Of a stretch of 64,000 nt of DNA, positions 23,592-35,138 are shown piece by piece (position 1 is the first letter of the stretch; each line of letters begins with the position of its first letter). This DNA comes from Corynespora cassiicola (Eukaryota > Ascomycota > Dothideomycetes > Pleosporales > Corynesporascaceae), in assembly GCA_022059125.1 (NCBI GenBank), contig JAEUWY010000016.1, forward strand, positions 1,550,001 to 1,614,000, in the 5' to 3' direction. Both the position numbers and the translations under genes were made by a program. The notes beneath the pieces are model-generated. The model made no database searches and was not told the DNA's origin. It saw only the letters and a list, made by a program, of their open reading frames with translations.

Positions 23592-24762
23592 AGCGTGGTG
23601 TAGACGGCCCGAGCAAGACGACGAGTAATTAGACGATGCCAAGGCTCTACCTACAATGCACGCGCTATGCTCTTCTTGAGGGGCATCTGGAAGCTCGGCG
23701 GCCTGTTCGGTAGACATTACTCCAGCCTCGCAAATTGGTGGCCCGGAGCAGACCCATGCGTGTGGGTACGGCGAGTTGGCCAGCCCCGAACGCTGCATCC
23801 CACTCAGTTTGTTTGCTGGGTGTTGACGCCTGGCCCGGACCTGAGGCGAAGCGGCGGCCGAGATCAAGGACCGGGGGAGCAGGCCGCTGGTGCGGGAAGG
23901 GCTTCGCTACAGGGTACCTAGACAGTAGTTTACATAGACATGGGAACCGGTTCACTTGCACCAGGGTTAGCCACGAGACTAGTGCTCCAACGTGCTCCAA
24001 CGTGCTCCAACGCGCTTCAACGCTCAAGCGCATCTGGTCTTGTTCTGCTTCGATGCGCCCGGCGTCGTGGCTGGCGGCCGTCGGTTGGTGTGAATCTCGG
24101 GTCTCCTCTTGTGCCAGCAGCCCAGAGCACAGGCTGACATTGGCACGGCTTCCAGAAGATGGGCGACGACGTGGAGGGAGAGGTCAGAAAGTTCCTCTGG
24201 GTGGGGGAGGTGGCTGGAGGCTGGACGAGCGTGGATCGCCTGGGGGCCTGTTCGACGTGCAATTGGCTGTCGCCCGCTCTTCCGCACCCACATCCCACAC
24301 TGCAAGCACCACATTGCGGTGAATAACTGGCTGCCCTCATGCCCATGCCCCCCCCTTCGCTTCTCTCACGCATGCGCCTGACGGTTGCTTTTCTCTCGCC
24401 ACTCCATGCTGCCATGTCCAGATTCAGGCCCAATATTGTGTGTCCAAGTATCGCTCAAACCTTGTCCCGTGGCGCGGTGCGGCCGTGTTTCGACGCTGCA
24501 CCGAGTGCAGAGCTCCGACGGCTCCTCCAGAGTGCTTCCTGTAGCACAGACTGTCCCTCTTGATCGACTCCAGCATGCCAGCGACAGCAGTCGTCCTCTG
24601 CGTCACCATCTCATTTCCCGTGTAGCCCGCGCTCCCGACAGCATCAGGTCCATCAACTAACCGCCGCCCGCCGCGCCCCCCCTCCCCCCTCCACCCCCGC
24701 CAGGATTGACGCTGCCCCAGACCACCTCGGAGCGTATACGCACACACACACCTACAGTTGGC
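23592..24762. other. Intergenic with 10-bp tandem repeat
   Basis: 1.17 kb with no supported gene. Four copies of a 10-base unit (GTGCTCCAAC and variants) lie at 23982-24021. A C-rich, CA-rich stretch at the right end looks like the leader of the DUF6594 gene. Confidence 0.55.
23982..24021. repeat. 10-bp tandem repeat (GTGCTCCAAC)
   Basis: Three exact copies and one diverged copy, head to tail. Confidence 0.85.
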
Positions 24763-27574
24763 ATGGTAGGTAGAGAAGAAAAAAAGCAGTCTCCCCCCCC
24801 CCGGTCTCGTGCGAGACCCGCCAGTCGTTCCGGTACTGATCACTATCTATCGAACCACAGGCCGACCCAGCCTTGCACCCGGCCTCGCAGGCCACCTTGG
24901 ACCATCTCGCGGGCTCCGAGACTGATTCCGCCGCCTCCTCTGCCTCTTCCACCGCCGGGGAGCGGCCATCTCATGGCTCGACTGGCCTGCGCAGCGCTGC
25001 TTTGCCCCCGCGTCAGCCATGGATGGATAACGAGAGAGCAGCCCGCAAGGCCAAAACTGGGCGTCTAGTCTCGAGGAAGACCCCGGTTCGTGGCTCATCA
25101 CATACAGCGGCCTCGCCCGCCGCCTCTCATACAGAACCCCAGCTGGGGAAGGAGAAAGATGCCGCTGGCTTTCTCCCACGACTGAGCCGCATCCTGGAGG
25201 CCAAAGATAGCAAGAACTCCAGGCGCCGGGCAAGTTCCATAGCTAGCTCAACCGACAGCCATCATCTCGCCCGACGCCGACGCCGCCCAGTGGAGGATGG
25301 CTCGTCAGCCCATCGGCCTGCCGGGTCAAAAAATAGTTTGTTGCAACGCCGCACAGACACCCTTACCCAGCTTCCAAACTCGTCGCAGACATCCATACTC
25401 TCTGGAGTGACTCAGCAATCCAACGCATCAAATGGAAGCAACTCGACACTGACGCAGGCCTTGTATGATAAAAGTCACGCATCAAAGCGGGACTCGAATC
25501 AGGATAGAGAGCAGATACAGACAGAAACAGCACCTATGAAGCCAAGAGGTAGGGCACCGGATCCTGCACAGTCCAATGTCTTCCAGTATTTGAGTGAAGT
25601 GAATACGAATCCAATCTTGGGCGCGACTTCCAATGATCCACCACACATGAAGCAATCTTCGAACTCGCCTTCATCCTCATCTCCGTCGTCTTCGTCTTCG
25701 GCTTCGTCTAGTAGAAGCGAAAACGATGATGAATTGTCTTCTATTGTCGAGGAACCACCTGTGGATTCGCCCATGACTTCGCCGGCATCATTCAGGAGAG
25801 TAGAATCAAAGGTTGCTCGCCGTCGCGAAGCGCATCCGCCTGAACGCAGCAAAGCTCGTAATCGAGACACTTCAGAGCGCGCCCAACCCCAGCATGCGAG
25901 CGGCAGTCATGCTGTCGAAAGTGACGAAAGCGACGAAGGCGATGCAGACGAAGAGAGTGACGGGGAGGGGAGGAAGAGAGCTGGCATGGCCCATGGTCAC
26001 GGTGCCCAGTGGGGTCACGCGCACCACCTAACCCTAGAAAAAGCCGTCCCTCCTAGAATCCCCTCAACAACTTCTTCACGTCACAGTGACCGTCATAATA
26101 GGCATCTCAGGGCCCAGGAACAGGAACTCAGAGACCATGTTCTGCAGAGCCCCCAGCCTCACCGAGACTTTCAATTTTACGGGGGGGCGTCGCCAAACGC
26201 CAACAACGCTACCATGCCGCTTTACGAGCCCCACGGCCATGCTCATTCGGGAGCTTCGCCAGTCCATGCCTATCCTACAGCACCCCAAGCCCCGGCGTGG
26301 GCACCACAGGCACCTCCGGCGCCACCTCCGGCAGCCATAGGCTATGGCTCGCCCTCGCACGCGCCGCCTGCAAGCTATTCTCCGGCGAGTGAAAATGGGT
26401 ACGCCATGGCCTCTCACGCTCCCATGGCTCCATCCAATGCGACAGGACAGGTGCCGCCATTCCAGCACGCTCATGCACAGCCGCCCCACCCTCACCCGCA
26501 TGCCTCGGGCCTGGATTTGACCAGAGCCACGGTAGTGGGATATGAATCGTTGGCTGACAAGCTGAGCGAGGTGTCCAAGGACGGGGATGGGAGTGTAGTT
26601 GCGCTGTACCGGAAGTTTGAGCAGCTTAACCACCGCGTCTTACTGCATCTACAGGATGAAATCTCGGAGCTGGAGGAAGAGCTCCGGTATCTAGACGAGT
26701 GCATTGCGCGGTATGCGCCGAGAGGGGAGGCCGGAGAGATGCACCCTGCATCGAGGCGCCACGAGGCCCGCTACGGGAATGAGATGCATTACAGGAGAAC
26801 CGAGCTCCTGGGGCGCATCTACCTCAAGCTCGGCCAGTACAGTAAGTTCCATCTCGATTCTATGCAGCAGCATTGTGCAAAGCGGGGTGGCACTCTAGCC
26901 CGGCCCACGAGGGAAGGAGCATGCGGGTCCTTGCACCGTGAGAGAGAGCAAGAGAGAGAGAGAGAGCTGACATGGATATAGACCAGGCGCTGTCTTCCTT
27001 CAACAACATGGCAAGCAACTCGGAGGCGGCGAATGGCAAAGACATTGAGGCCTACCGTTCCTATGTAGAGAAGCGCATCGACCCAAGGGAGACGCGGTTC
27101 CTGGAGCACTCGATGGACTTGGTCGCAGTATCACGGAGGAGGGGGTCGGTGAGCACCGTTGGTGGCGCTGGACACGGGCAGTCTGCAGCGATTGGACTAC
27201 CGTTGATACTCGTGCTGCCCCTCATGGTATTTGGCATTGTGCCGGGGTTGCTTGGACGGCTGTTCATCATGGTGCTTATGGGTGCGGCGGAGGTTAGGAT
27301 GGTCACGTCTACGCCAGAGCTGATGGAGTTGATGACGATCAAGGAGTGGGCCGTGTGTGCATCCGTGTGAGTGGACCTTTCTTCCTGCGAGGGTGAGGGG
27401 CGCGTGTACGACGTGTGTCAAGCAGCGACGTGTCGGCCCTGGCGGGCGGGCAGCTGAAACACGGTGGGCGATGGGTGTTCCTGGCGATGGTTGCTGAAGT
27501 TGCGAGGGCTCAAGGCTAATGCGAGGGACAGCTATTTCGGGGTTATGGCGGTTCTTGCGGCGGTCGTGGGCTGA
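24763..27574 (+). CDS. DUF6594-domain membrane protein with long disordered N-terminus
   Basis: Function unknown. Proposed exons are 24763-24765 (only the ATG), 24861-26841, 26982-27366 and 27532-27574, about 803 aa. The long frame from 24861 has no upstream ATG. An ATG followed at once by GTAGGT, with a branch-like CTGATC and CACAG at 24860, gives MADPALHPASQ. Residues 1 to about 570 are low-complexity (Ser, Pro, His, with acidic stretches). The domain starts near YESLADKLS, followed by a coiled coil (ISELEEELRYLDE), RRTELLGRIYLKLGQYNQAL, and three hydrophobic segments (LPLILVLPLMVFGIVPGLL, FIMVLMGAA, YFGVMAVLAAVVG), as in DUF6594. The 140-bp intron contains a (GA)n tract; the last intron is 165 bp. 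The 5' end is the least certain part. Confidence 0.75.
26937..26966. repeat. (GA)n microsatellite in an intron
   Basis: Imperfect AG dinucleotide run inside the second intron of the DUF6594 gene, directly before the branch and acceptor. Confidence 0.85.
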
Positions 27575-28127
27575 CTCGTGCGGAGTTCCTGGATGGCACG
27601 GGACGCGATAAGCGCACGAAGGATGAAGATCGACCAGGCACAGACAGGTCCCTCGCCATCAGGATCCGTCGAGTCCGCCCGAGCGTGGAAAATTTCCCAC
27701 ACAGTTTGCGGTTGGAGGTCGGTTTCGTTTATTAGGGTTTCTGCGGCGCGGGGGCCGGGGTATTTTGGTTGCCTTTTGCGCTGATTGTCTTTCTTTTTAG
27801 GGGGAGGGTGTTCACGAGGGCGCGGGCGGTTGAGGCAGTTGCAAGTGTGGGGTTCCACCGGCAGGGCGGAACCTTTTGCAGGCAGCTGGGCAGGGACAAG
27901 AGGGACGTGGGCGATGGTTCTGACAGCGTGCCATGCTTTGAGAAGCTGGGGCTTGGCGGCGACAGGAACGGGCAGACGAGGGCGACGGACGGGGGCTAGC
28001 GGGCTGGGCGATGCGGTCGGCTGTCGGATGGTGTGATGCTACTCACAAGCGATATACGAGGCACGACGTCTGGCGGACAGTGGCGCCGGCGCGAGTATTG
28101 ATATTTAATGACAATCGACGCGACAGA

Positions 28128-28154
28128 GTGCAAGCAGTGCAAGCAGTGCAAGCA
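28128..28154. repeat. 9-bp tandem repeat (GTGCAAGCA)
   Basis: Three exact copies followed by degenerate GCAGC-rich sequence to about 28174. Confidence 0.85.
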
Positions 28155-28377
28155 GCGCAGCAGCGCAGGCAGCGGGCGAGGGCAGGCCGCGCAGCAGGCC
28201 GTCGAGGGGCGAGGCGAAACGCGCGGGGGGAGGGAGGGCGGCTCGGGCAAAGCGCGAGGGGATGCTCCTTTGGTCGAGCGGGCAGCCATGGTTCGCCGCT
28301 ACAGACGTCAGGACGCAAGGCACGGCCGCGGGCATCGGGTCATGTGCAGGCGCTGGGCTCGTCGCGGGCGTGCAGGC

Positions 28378-28427
28378 TGCAGATTGCAGATTGCAGATTG
28401 CAGATTGCAGATTGCAGCAGATTGCAG
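28378..28427. repeat. 7-bp tandem repeat (TGCAGAT)
   Basis: Five contiguous copies and one after a 3-base interruption. Confidence 0.9.
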
Positions 28428-28460
28428 GCGCCAGACTGCAGCGGGCCAGAGGCAAGCGGG

Positions 28461-28484
28461 GATTGCGGATTGCGGATTGCGGAC
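28461..28484. repeat. 7-bp tandem repeat (GATTGCG)
   Basis: Three copies; one base away from the neighbouring 28378 array unit when aligned in register. Confidence 0.85.
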
Positions 28485-28490
28485 TGTCGA

Positions 28491-28532
28491 CGGTGGACGG
28501 TGGACGGTGGACGGTGGACGGTGGACGGTGGG
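28491..28532. repeat. 7-bp tandem repeat (CGGTGGA)
   Basis: Five to six copies, the last one diverged. Confidence 0.9.
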
Positions 28533-28700
28533 CGGTAGAGGGTGGGCGCCGGGCGCTGGGCGCTGGACTGCGGACTGCAGGCGGCGCGCCGTTTCAGGAG
28601 GGTCGGAGCGTCAAACAGGAGGGACGGCGAAGAGGAAGACGGAAGACGACGCGGGCGAGGGTTGCGCAACCCGACCTGGGCCTGACTGAGAGTGCTGGTG

Positions 28701-28745
28701 CCCTGGAGCCCTGGAGCCCTGGAGCCCTGGAGCCCTGGAGCCCTG
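28701..28745. repeat. 8-bp tandem repeat (CCCTGGAG)
   Basis: Five copies plus a partial one. Confidence 0.9.
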
Positions 28746-28959
28746 CGGCCCTGAGTCTCTGGTGGCGGCCCCCCCTGATGGCTTTGCATGTGCCCGTCTG
28801 CCCGCCTGGCCGTCTCCACGTTCCCCTGTCGGCCTGCAGCGCCCTCTCAGGCCAGCTAGCTGCTAGCCGGAACCCACACCTCACCCCTCAAGCCGCCTGA
28901 AACTGCTCCTGCTCCCGGCCAACCATCGCCCGCGCCCTAATATACCCCTACGCTGCCCG

Positions 28960-29097
28960 CCCGCCGCCGCCGCCGCCGCTGCTGCTGCTGCTGCTGCCAC
29001 TGCCACTGCCACTGCTGCTGTTGCTGCCACTACAGTAGTCTGCTGCCGCTGTTGTTGCTGCTGCTGCCGCTGCCGCTGCCGCCGCCGCCGCTGCCTG
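28960..29097. repeat. CCG/CTG trinucleotide-rich tract
   Basis: (CCG)n running into (CTG)n, then mixed CTG/CCA/TTG triplets and back to CCG. It lies 570-710 bp upstream of the RasGAP start. Confidence 0.85.
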
Positions 29098-29669
29098 CGC
29101 ATCAAACCTACCGCCCGCCCGCCCGCCTGCCCACTCGCTCACCTCGCGCATTCACCCACCCACACCCACACCCACACGCCCACGCCCACGCACCCGCCCA
29201 TCCGTCCACCACCCCACGCACCCGCCTGCAGCCCGCAGCCCGCAGCACCGCGGCACCGCTAGCCCAGACGCTTCCGCCCCTCTGGAATGCCGCGCCGGGC
29301 CTGAGAAGGAGCCCGCTCGCCAGTCGCGCCGCTCGCCGCTCGTCGCTCGCTGCTCCCTCATCACCACCACCACCGCCCGCCCACAGCCGCCCACCACTCA
29401 CAGCCGCCCGCTGCCCTCAGCTGCCCTCCGCGTCCAGGCCCTTCGAGCCCCCCCAGTTTCGGCGCCTGCACCGCCGCCGCTGCGCCCGTCGCGTCCGCCG
29501 CGTCCTGCCCTCTGCAGCTGTCGCCGGGCGGGCCATCCTGGTGCAATTCCACGCCGCCCGCGCTGATCCAGGGACACGCCCGCGAGCCCACAAAGAAAAA
29601 CCTTCGACGCCCTGAGCCCCGACAAAGCCCTGCTGCTGTCCTCCCCCGAGCAGCCTCACCCTCTCCGCC

Positions 29670-32240
29670 ATGGCAGTCTCCATGCTGCACGCCCCGTCGC
29701 GGGCCTCGACGTCGTCCTCGTCCTCCTTCATCCCTGTGTCGCGCCAGAACACAATGTCCTCCCACGACGGCTCGCGCTCGGTGCGCCAGTCCAAGCGCTA
29801 CTCCGTCACTGCCCTCTACTTGTCCATGTCCGCAAAGGACAAGGAGCTGGAGATCGAGGACGACCTTGCCAGAGGTCCGTCACCCATCGCCCTCTCCACT
29901 CCGAGCTGAACAATTGCTAACCGTGCCCAGCTCAGAAGATCCTGCGCGAACTCAAGGCACGCATCTCGTCGCAATCCAAGAAGAACTTTGTCCTCGAGAA
30001 GGACGTGCGCTATCTCGACTCGCGCATCGCTTTGCTGATCCAGAATCGCATGGCATTGGAGGAGGTATGAGCGACCACCTGCCTTCCCTTCCATTTCGAC
30101 GGTACATCAACCGCTGACCTTGCCGTGCAGCAAAACGAAGTCGCCAGCCACCTCGACGAGGCCGCCGAGCTGCAAGAGGGCTTCTTCCCAAACGATGACA
30201 AGACACAGAAGTACGGCAACCTATTCTTCCTCCTGCAATCGGAGCCCAAGCACATTGCCCATCTGTGTCGCCTGGTCTCCATGGCCGAGATCGACGCGCT
30301 TCTGCAGACCGTCATGTTCACAATCTATGGAAATCAGTATGAGAGCCGCGAGGAGCATCTCCTGCTTACCATGTTTCAGGTAGGCTCTGCCCAATTGGAT
30401 TGGCCTTGTTCGTAGCTGACCTCAGAAACCAGTCTGTCCTCACCTACCAGTTCGACAACACGCCCGACTACAGCTCGCTTCTGCGCGCCAATACGCCAGT
30501 GTCGCGCATGATGACCACGTACACCCGCAGGGGCCCCGGCCAGAGCTACCTGAAGGTGGTGCTACAGGACAGCATCAACTCGCTCATTGAGCTCAAGGAC
30601 CTTGACCTCGAGATCAATCCCCTCAAGGTGTACGAGAAGATGGTGACGGAGATTGAGGAGCAGCAGGGCACTTTGCCACCCAATCTCCCAAAGGGGGTGA
30701 CCGCCGAGCAGGCCGCAGAAAATGAAACCGTCCAGCAAATCATTGCCCCGCGCCTCACCATGCTAATGGAAATAGCCAACAATTTCTTGACCACCATCAT
30801 CAACGGCCTGGAGGAGACGCCTTACGGGATCCGCTGGATTTGCAAACAAATCCGGAGTCTTTCGCGGCGCAAATATCCCGATGCTCAGGACCAGACAATC
30901 TGTACCTTGATCGGCGGCTTCTTCTTCCTGCGATTCATCAACCCTGCCATCGTCACTCCTCGATCGTATATGCTCATCGATGCGACGCCCGCAGAAAACC
31001 CGAAACGCACCCTCACCTACATAGCAAAGATGTTGCAGAATCTCGCAAACAAGCCCTCGTACGCAAAGGAGCCGTACATGGTCAAGCTGCAGCCTTTTAT
31101 TCACCAGAACAAGGAGCGCATCAACAAGTTCCTTCTCGACCTATGCGAGGTCCAAGACTTTTACGAGACACTGGAGATGGACAACTACGTTGCCCTGTCC
31201 AAGCGGGATTTGGAGCTGTCCATCACTCTCAACGAAGTATACGCCACGCATGCCCTGTTGGACAGGCATGCGACAGAATTGGTAAGTCGTCTCCGAACCA
31301 TGGTCGTTGATGCACCGGGATTAACCAGGGTTAGGCGAAGGACGACAGCTCGCACTTGGGCGTCATTCTGCAAGAACTCGGCCCCGCTCCGGCCCAATTG
31401 CCTCGCAAGGAGAACCGGGCCATCAACCTGCCGCTATTCAGCAAATGGGAGACGCCAATTGACGATCTCACGGCGGCCCTGGACATTACCCAAGAGGAGA
31501 TCTTCTTCATGGAGGCAAAGTCGACCTTTGTCATGATTTTGCGGTCATTGCCGCCAAACAGCTCCATCACCAGGAGGCCCCTGAGGCTCGACCGCATTGC
31601 CGAAGCGGCCGCGACGACCAAGAACGATTCGGTCATGGTCAAGAAGGGCATCCGCAGCATGGAACTCCTCAGCCAGCTGCAAGAGCTTGGCGTCATCGAC
31701 AAGGAGGACGGCTTCTCGCTGCTCAGGGACGAGGTGGAGCAGGAGCTGGTGCACTTGGGCTCCATGAAGGAAAAGGTCATTGAAGAAACGCGGAAGCTCG
31801 AGGAGGTGTTCCGGACAATCCGTGACCACAACGCATATCTGGTTGGCCAGCTCGAAACGTACAAGTCGTATCTCCACAACGTCCGCAGCCAATCCGAAGG
31901 CAAGACAAGAAAACAGCAGAAGCACCAAGTGCTCGGCCCGTACAAGTTCACGCACCAGCAGCTCGAAAAGGAAGGGGTGATTCAAAAGAGCAACGTGCCC
32001 GAGAACCGACGAGCAAACATCTACTTCAACTTCACGAGCCCGCTCCCGGGCACGTTCGTCATCTCGCTGCACTACAAGGGCCGCAACCGCGGCCTGCTGG
32101 AGCTCGACCTCAAGCTAGATGACCTGCTTGAAATGCAAAAGGACAACCAAGAGGACCTCGATCTGGAGTACGTCCAGTTCAACGTGTCCAAGGTGCTCAT
32201 TCTCCTGAACAAGCGGTTCGCACGAAAGAAGGGGTGGTAG
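29670..32240 (+). CDS. gap1: Ras GTPase-activating protein (Gap1/GapA type, RasGAP + RasGAP_C)
   Basis: Stimulates GTP hydrolysis by Ras, so it damps Ras signalling in polarity and development. Exons are 29670-29874, 29931-30064, 30131-30379, 30433-31281 and 31335-32240, giving 780 aa. The N-terminus is Ser-rich, followed by a coiled coil ([13 protein letters not shown]...). The RasGAP domain includes [12 protein letters not shown] near residue 213, which carries the arginine-finger region, and the signature [17 protein letters not shown] near 362. The second half is a RasGAP C-terminal domain ([51 protein letters not shown]). It resembles the IQGAP-like core without calponin or IQ motifs, as in S. 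pombe Gap1. Confidence 0.94.
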
Positions 32241-33299
32241 TGCCGCGCCCTGCAGACGCAACGAAGCTATGATACCCCCTTTTTTACTTACCCCCAGTAT
32301 TTGATGTCATATCCGGCACGTAATTCTTCACCTTTCACAATTGCAACAAGCTCATCTGGGAGCCGAGGAGTATGGAGTCAGATGGGTATGGGTTGCTATT
32401 GACTTCTTTTTTTTGGGATACCCCGGGTGGAGGACGGCAGGGAGGGAGGCCCAACCCATGTGGGGTGCACAGTTGGGCCAGTGCCATGATGCGAACGAAC
32501 GAGTATCGGAAGAGATGGACTTGTACGCGCGCCGGCGGGGGCCGTCGATGCAGGCCTCGGGCCGGAGAAGGCGGTGATTCTCCTTTGTCATGGTGTGTAG
32601 CGCGTCCTTTGTCTTGTTGTCCGTCTCCATATCCTTCACGTGCTCTCGCTCTAATATGCATTTTGTAACCTTCGAGGGATGGCATGGCTTGCGCGGCTAC
32701 ATAGCTTGGGTACCTCGTTTGGCGGTGTTTGTTGGCAGCGTTTCGTCGTTAGGTAGCCTCCCGGCAGGACCGAGTCGAATGCTCCTTTTTTTTCGTCGTT
32801 CTGGTTGCGTGTTCTAGGATGATATCCCATGTACAGTACGATGCCGGGAGTTTTTGGGATTTCACATGGTAATCGAGTCGAGCAACACGAGGCTCCCCGT
32901 CTGCATTCCAAGCGTGCAAGGCTGTGACGTAGCAGGCCCGGCCGGGAGGTGAGGCAGCGAGCCAGTCCGCGACGGCCACAGCGAGGCGGATCGCCGTGCT
33001 GGGGAACGGCTGGGCGGTCATTGGCGGCTTAATGCGACCGCTATCTTGCAACCTGGAGCAGACGAGATAACGCAAGCAATGATGCCCGCGCACGTCGCAC
33101 AGGCACAGGCGGGCCCTGGCCACCACATGGCCAGCCCAACGCCCCTGCCATTGGCCAGAGCTCCCCGGCTTCCAGTCACAGGTCCACGAGGCTGTGACTA
33201 CTCACCCACCGCGTCTGCTGCCTCCCATCCCGTTGCTTCCTCAACCACTTCCGCCCGCCTTCCCTCCACACCCTCCCTCCCCTTCGGGCGTGCTTCACC
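32241..33299. other. Intergenic, RasGAP 3' flank
   Basis: 1.06 kb with no supported gene; short frames lack family features. The right 200 bp are C/T-rich, as expected of the next gene's leader. Confidence 0.55.
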
Positions 33300-34268
33300 A
33301 TGTCCTCGTCCATCGCCATTCCGAAGCGCAGGCGGAAACAAGACCTCTCGGCCGCCAGTCCCAGCTCGAGCTCGGCCGCGAGTGAGTACTCGTATGGCAG
33401 CTTCGACAGCGCCGCTGCCGGGCCTACCGCTTCCCCTCGGCACGCCAGAGAGAGGCGGCAGTCTTTGATGTGTATGTTGCTGCCACGGCTCCTCACCTGT
33501 GCCTCCCCCTCGTCTGCCCTCTGCCATGGTTCCAGCCGGACCGTCTTGCACTGCGGGACCCGGGAATCATGACGACTGACTGGGACCAGCCCCTGCCTTC
33601 TCGAGAGCCGAGCACACCGTCATCAACGTCGGCAATACTGAAAGCCCCAGGCTGGTAAGTGCCATATCCACAATGTGCCCTTCCGTGGCAATGGCGAGCG
33701 TACAGGCATGCTGACTGGCGGGTGCTCGCAGATTACCTGCGTCAAGACTTCCCAAGGCTTCGACTGGAACTTAGGTACGTTTGACCAAGTCTTTGGTATT
33801 GCCGTGCTGGTTCATCGTCGCCCTGCCCACCTGTCAGCTCGCCCGCCCGCAGTACCGCCTTCGTGGCCTGAGGAACACGACCAGTCAAACAGGGCCGGGT
33901 GAGGCATTCGGGGTGCAACATGCTGTTGTGGAGCCGGGTCAGTCTTGGTCCCGTTCTGCGGTTACGAGCACCTCAGCAGCGGTTTCAGGCTGCCGCACCG
34001 GCTCCGTCTCAGCGCATTCGCCCTTCGTCTCGATCTCGTCGACGACGCACGTTCGCCCTCCTTCACTCAACGGGACCGTCTGCGGATACCATGCATGGAA
34101 AACTTCCTCGGCAGCTGAGCTAAGTTTAGCTAACGTGTGTTGCTCCCAACAGAGATCTTCCTTCCCAGTTATGCGGATTATCACTTTGACGATCTCGAAC
34201 GCAAGCAAGACCCCGTTCAGGATATCGTCGTCACAGACGAGGAAAGGGCCAATATGTTTCCTTCGTAA
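33300..34268 (+). CDS. Small conserved fungal protein of unknown function
   Basis: Function unknown. Exons are 33300-33471, 33590-33654, 33732-33774 and 34153-34268, giving 131 aa. Donors are GTATGT, GTAAGT and GTACGT. The N-terminus is Arg/Ser-rich (IPKRRRKQD...). The spliced core reads AFSRAEHTVINVGNTESPRL, then ITCVKTSQGFDWN, then EIFLPSYADY and VTDEERANMF. All four exons join in frame only with these borders, and the core reads as a compact folded domain, so I trust the model although no single open frame exceeds 90 codons. The third intron (378 bp) is long for this genome. TAA follows MFPS, but a GTAAGC overlapping it could allow an alternative end. Confidence 0.72.
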
Positions 34269-35138
34269 GCAATCGTGAAGCCGTATCCACCCCAGGATGT
34301 AACTGGTGGGCGTGTTGTGTCGCTCGTCTACGTCATGTAGATGGCATGGATACAGTCTAGCATCTTGTGGCTCGGGGCGCGATTTGAGGGCATTTAACGG
34401 TGTTTGATCACGGGCTTGGACCGCCGGGAACATGGCGAACGGGTGGCTTCATTCATTACTTTTCATCGACGGCCTGGAGGGTGCTGTCCCATACATCGGC
34501 GTTGGCTCTTGGGTGACTTGTGGGCGTTCTGGTCTCTGGGTATACAGCTGAACATGATTCCATCGCAATGCATAGATTTTGAAATAGCCGTTTGGGTCCT
34601 TCTTCCCTCTCGATTCATGTCCATAAGGTTGCTATTGTCTGCATCTTATGGCATGTCCGGTCCACTAGCTAGAACATGGGCGGGATACCACCAAGGACAA
34701 GACGCAGGCACCGCGTGGCACGATACGAGGGCCTGCGTCTGCCCCACCTTCCCTGCAGGGCATTAGGCGCGGCAGGCGCGTGCAGCTCACGTGCCATCGC
34801 GACGATCTCCCGGCGCAAACAGTCGCCAAAAACAAAGCCAAAGCTCGTGTCGGCCGCTGCATGCCGCTCACACCGATTGCGACACTACCCAACGCCCACG
34901 CCCACGCCCAAGGCCACGCCCAAGGCCACACCCATCGCCCATCGCAGCTGCATTCGAGTTCCCATGCACGGCTAGGAAAGAGAACCCCACAGCACTGCGG
35001 CATTTCACCCTCGCCTTCGCCATCCTCTCGCCCCCGCACTGCCAACGTCTCGGAAGACGCAAGCCTCGACAAACAAAAAACAACAACAACAACTACGGCA
35101 ACGGTCACAAGCAGCCATTCCCAACGACCCCCCACCCC
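34269..35138. other. Intergenic with CCCACG/CCAAGG repeats
   Basis: 870 bp without a supported gene. Short CCCACG- and CCAAGGCCACG-type tandem repeats lie at about 34889-34935. An A/C-rich leader (AACAACAACAAC) precedes the MIS14 start. Confidence 0.55.

Larger units (their letters stand above)
27575..29669. other. Minisatellite-rich spacer upstream of the RasGAP gene
   Basis: 2.1 kb with no gene I can support. Many long open frames here are by-products of short-period repeats and high GC. The right 0.6 kb is C-rich and could be the RasGAP leader. Individual arrays are listed separately. Confidence 0.6.

Noticed and set aside
28011..29615. Long frames of 90-212 codons in the minisatellite region
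   Set aside because: Tandem arrays whose unit length is not a stop-generating period give artificial open frames. No domains, no conserved starts.
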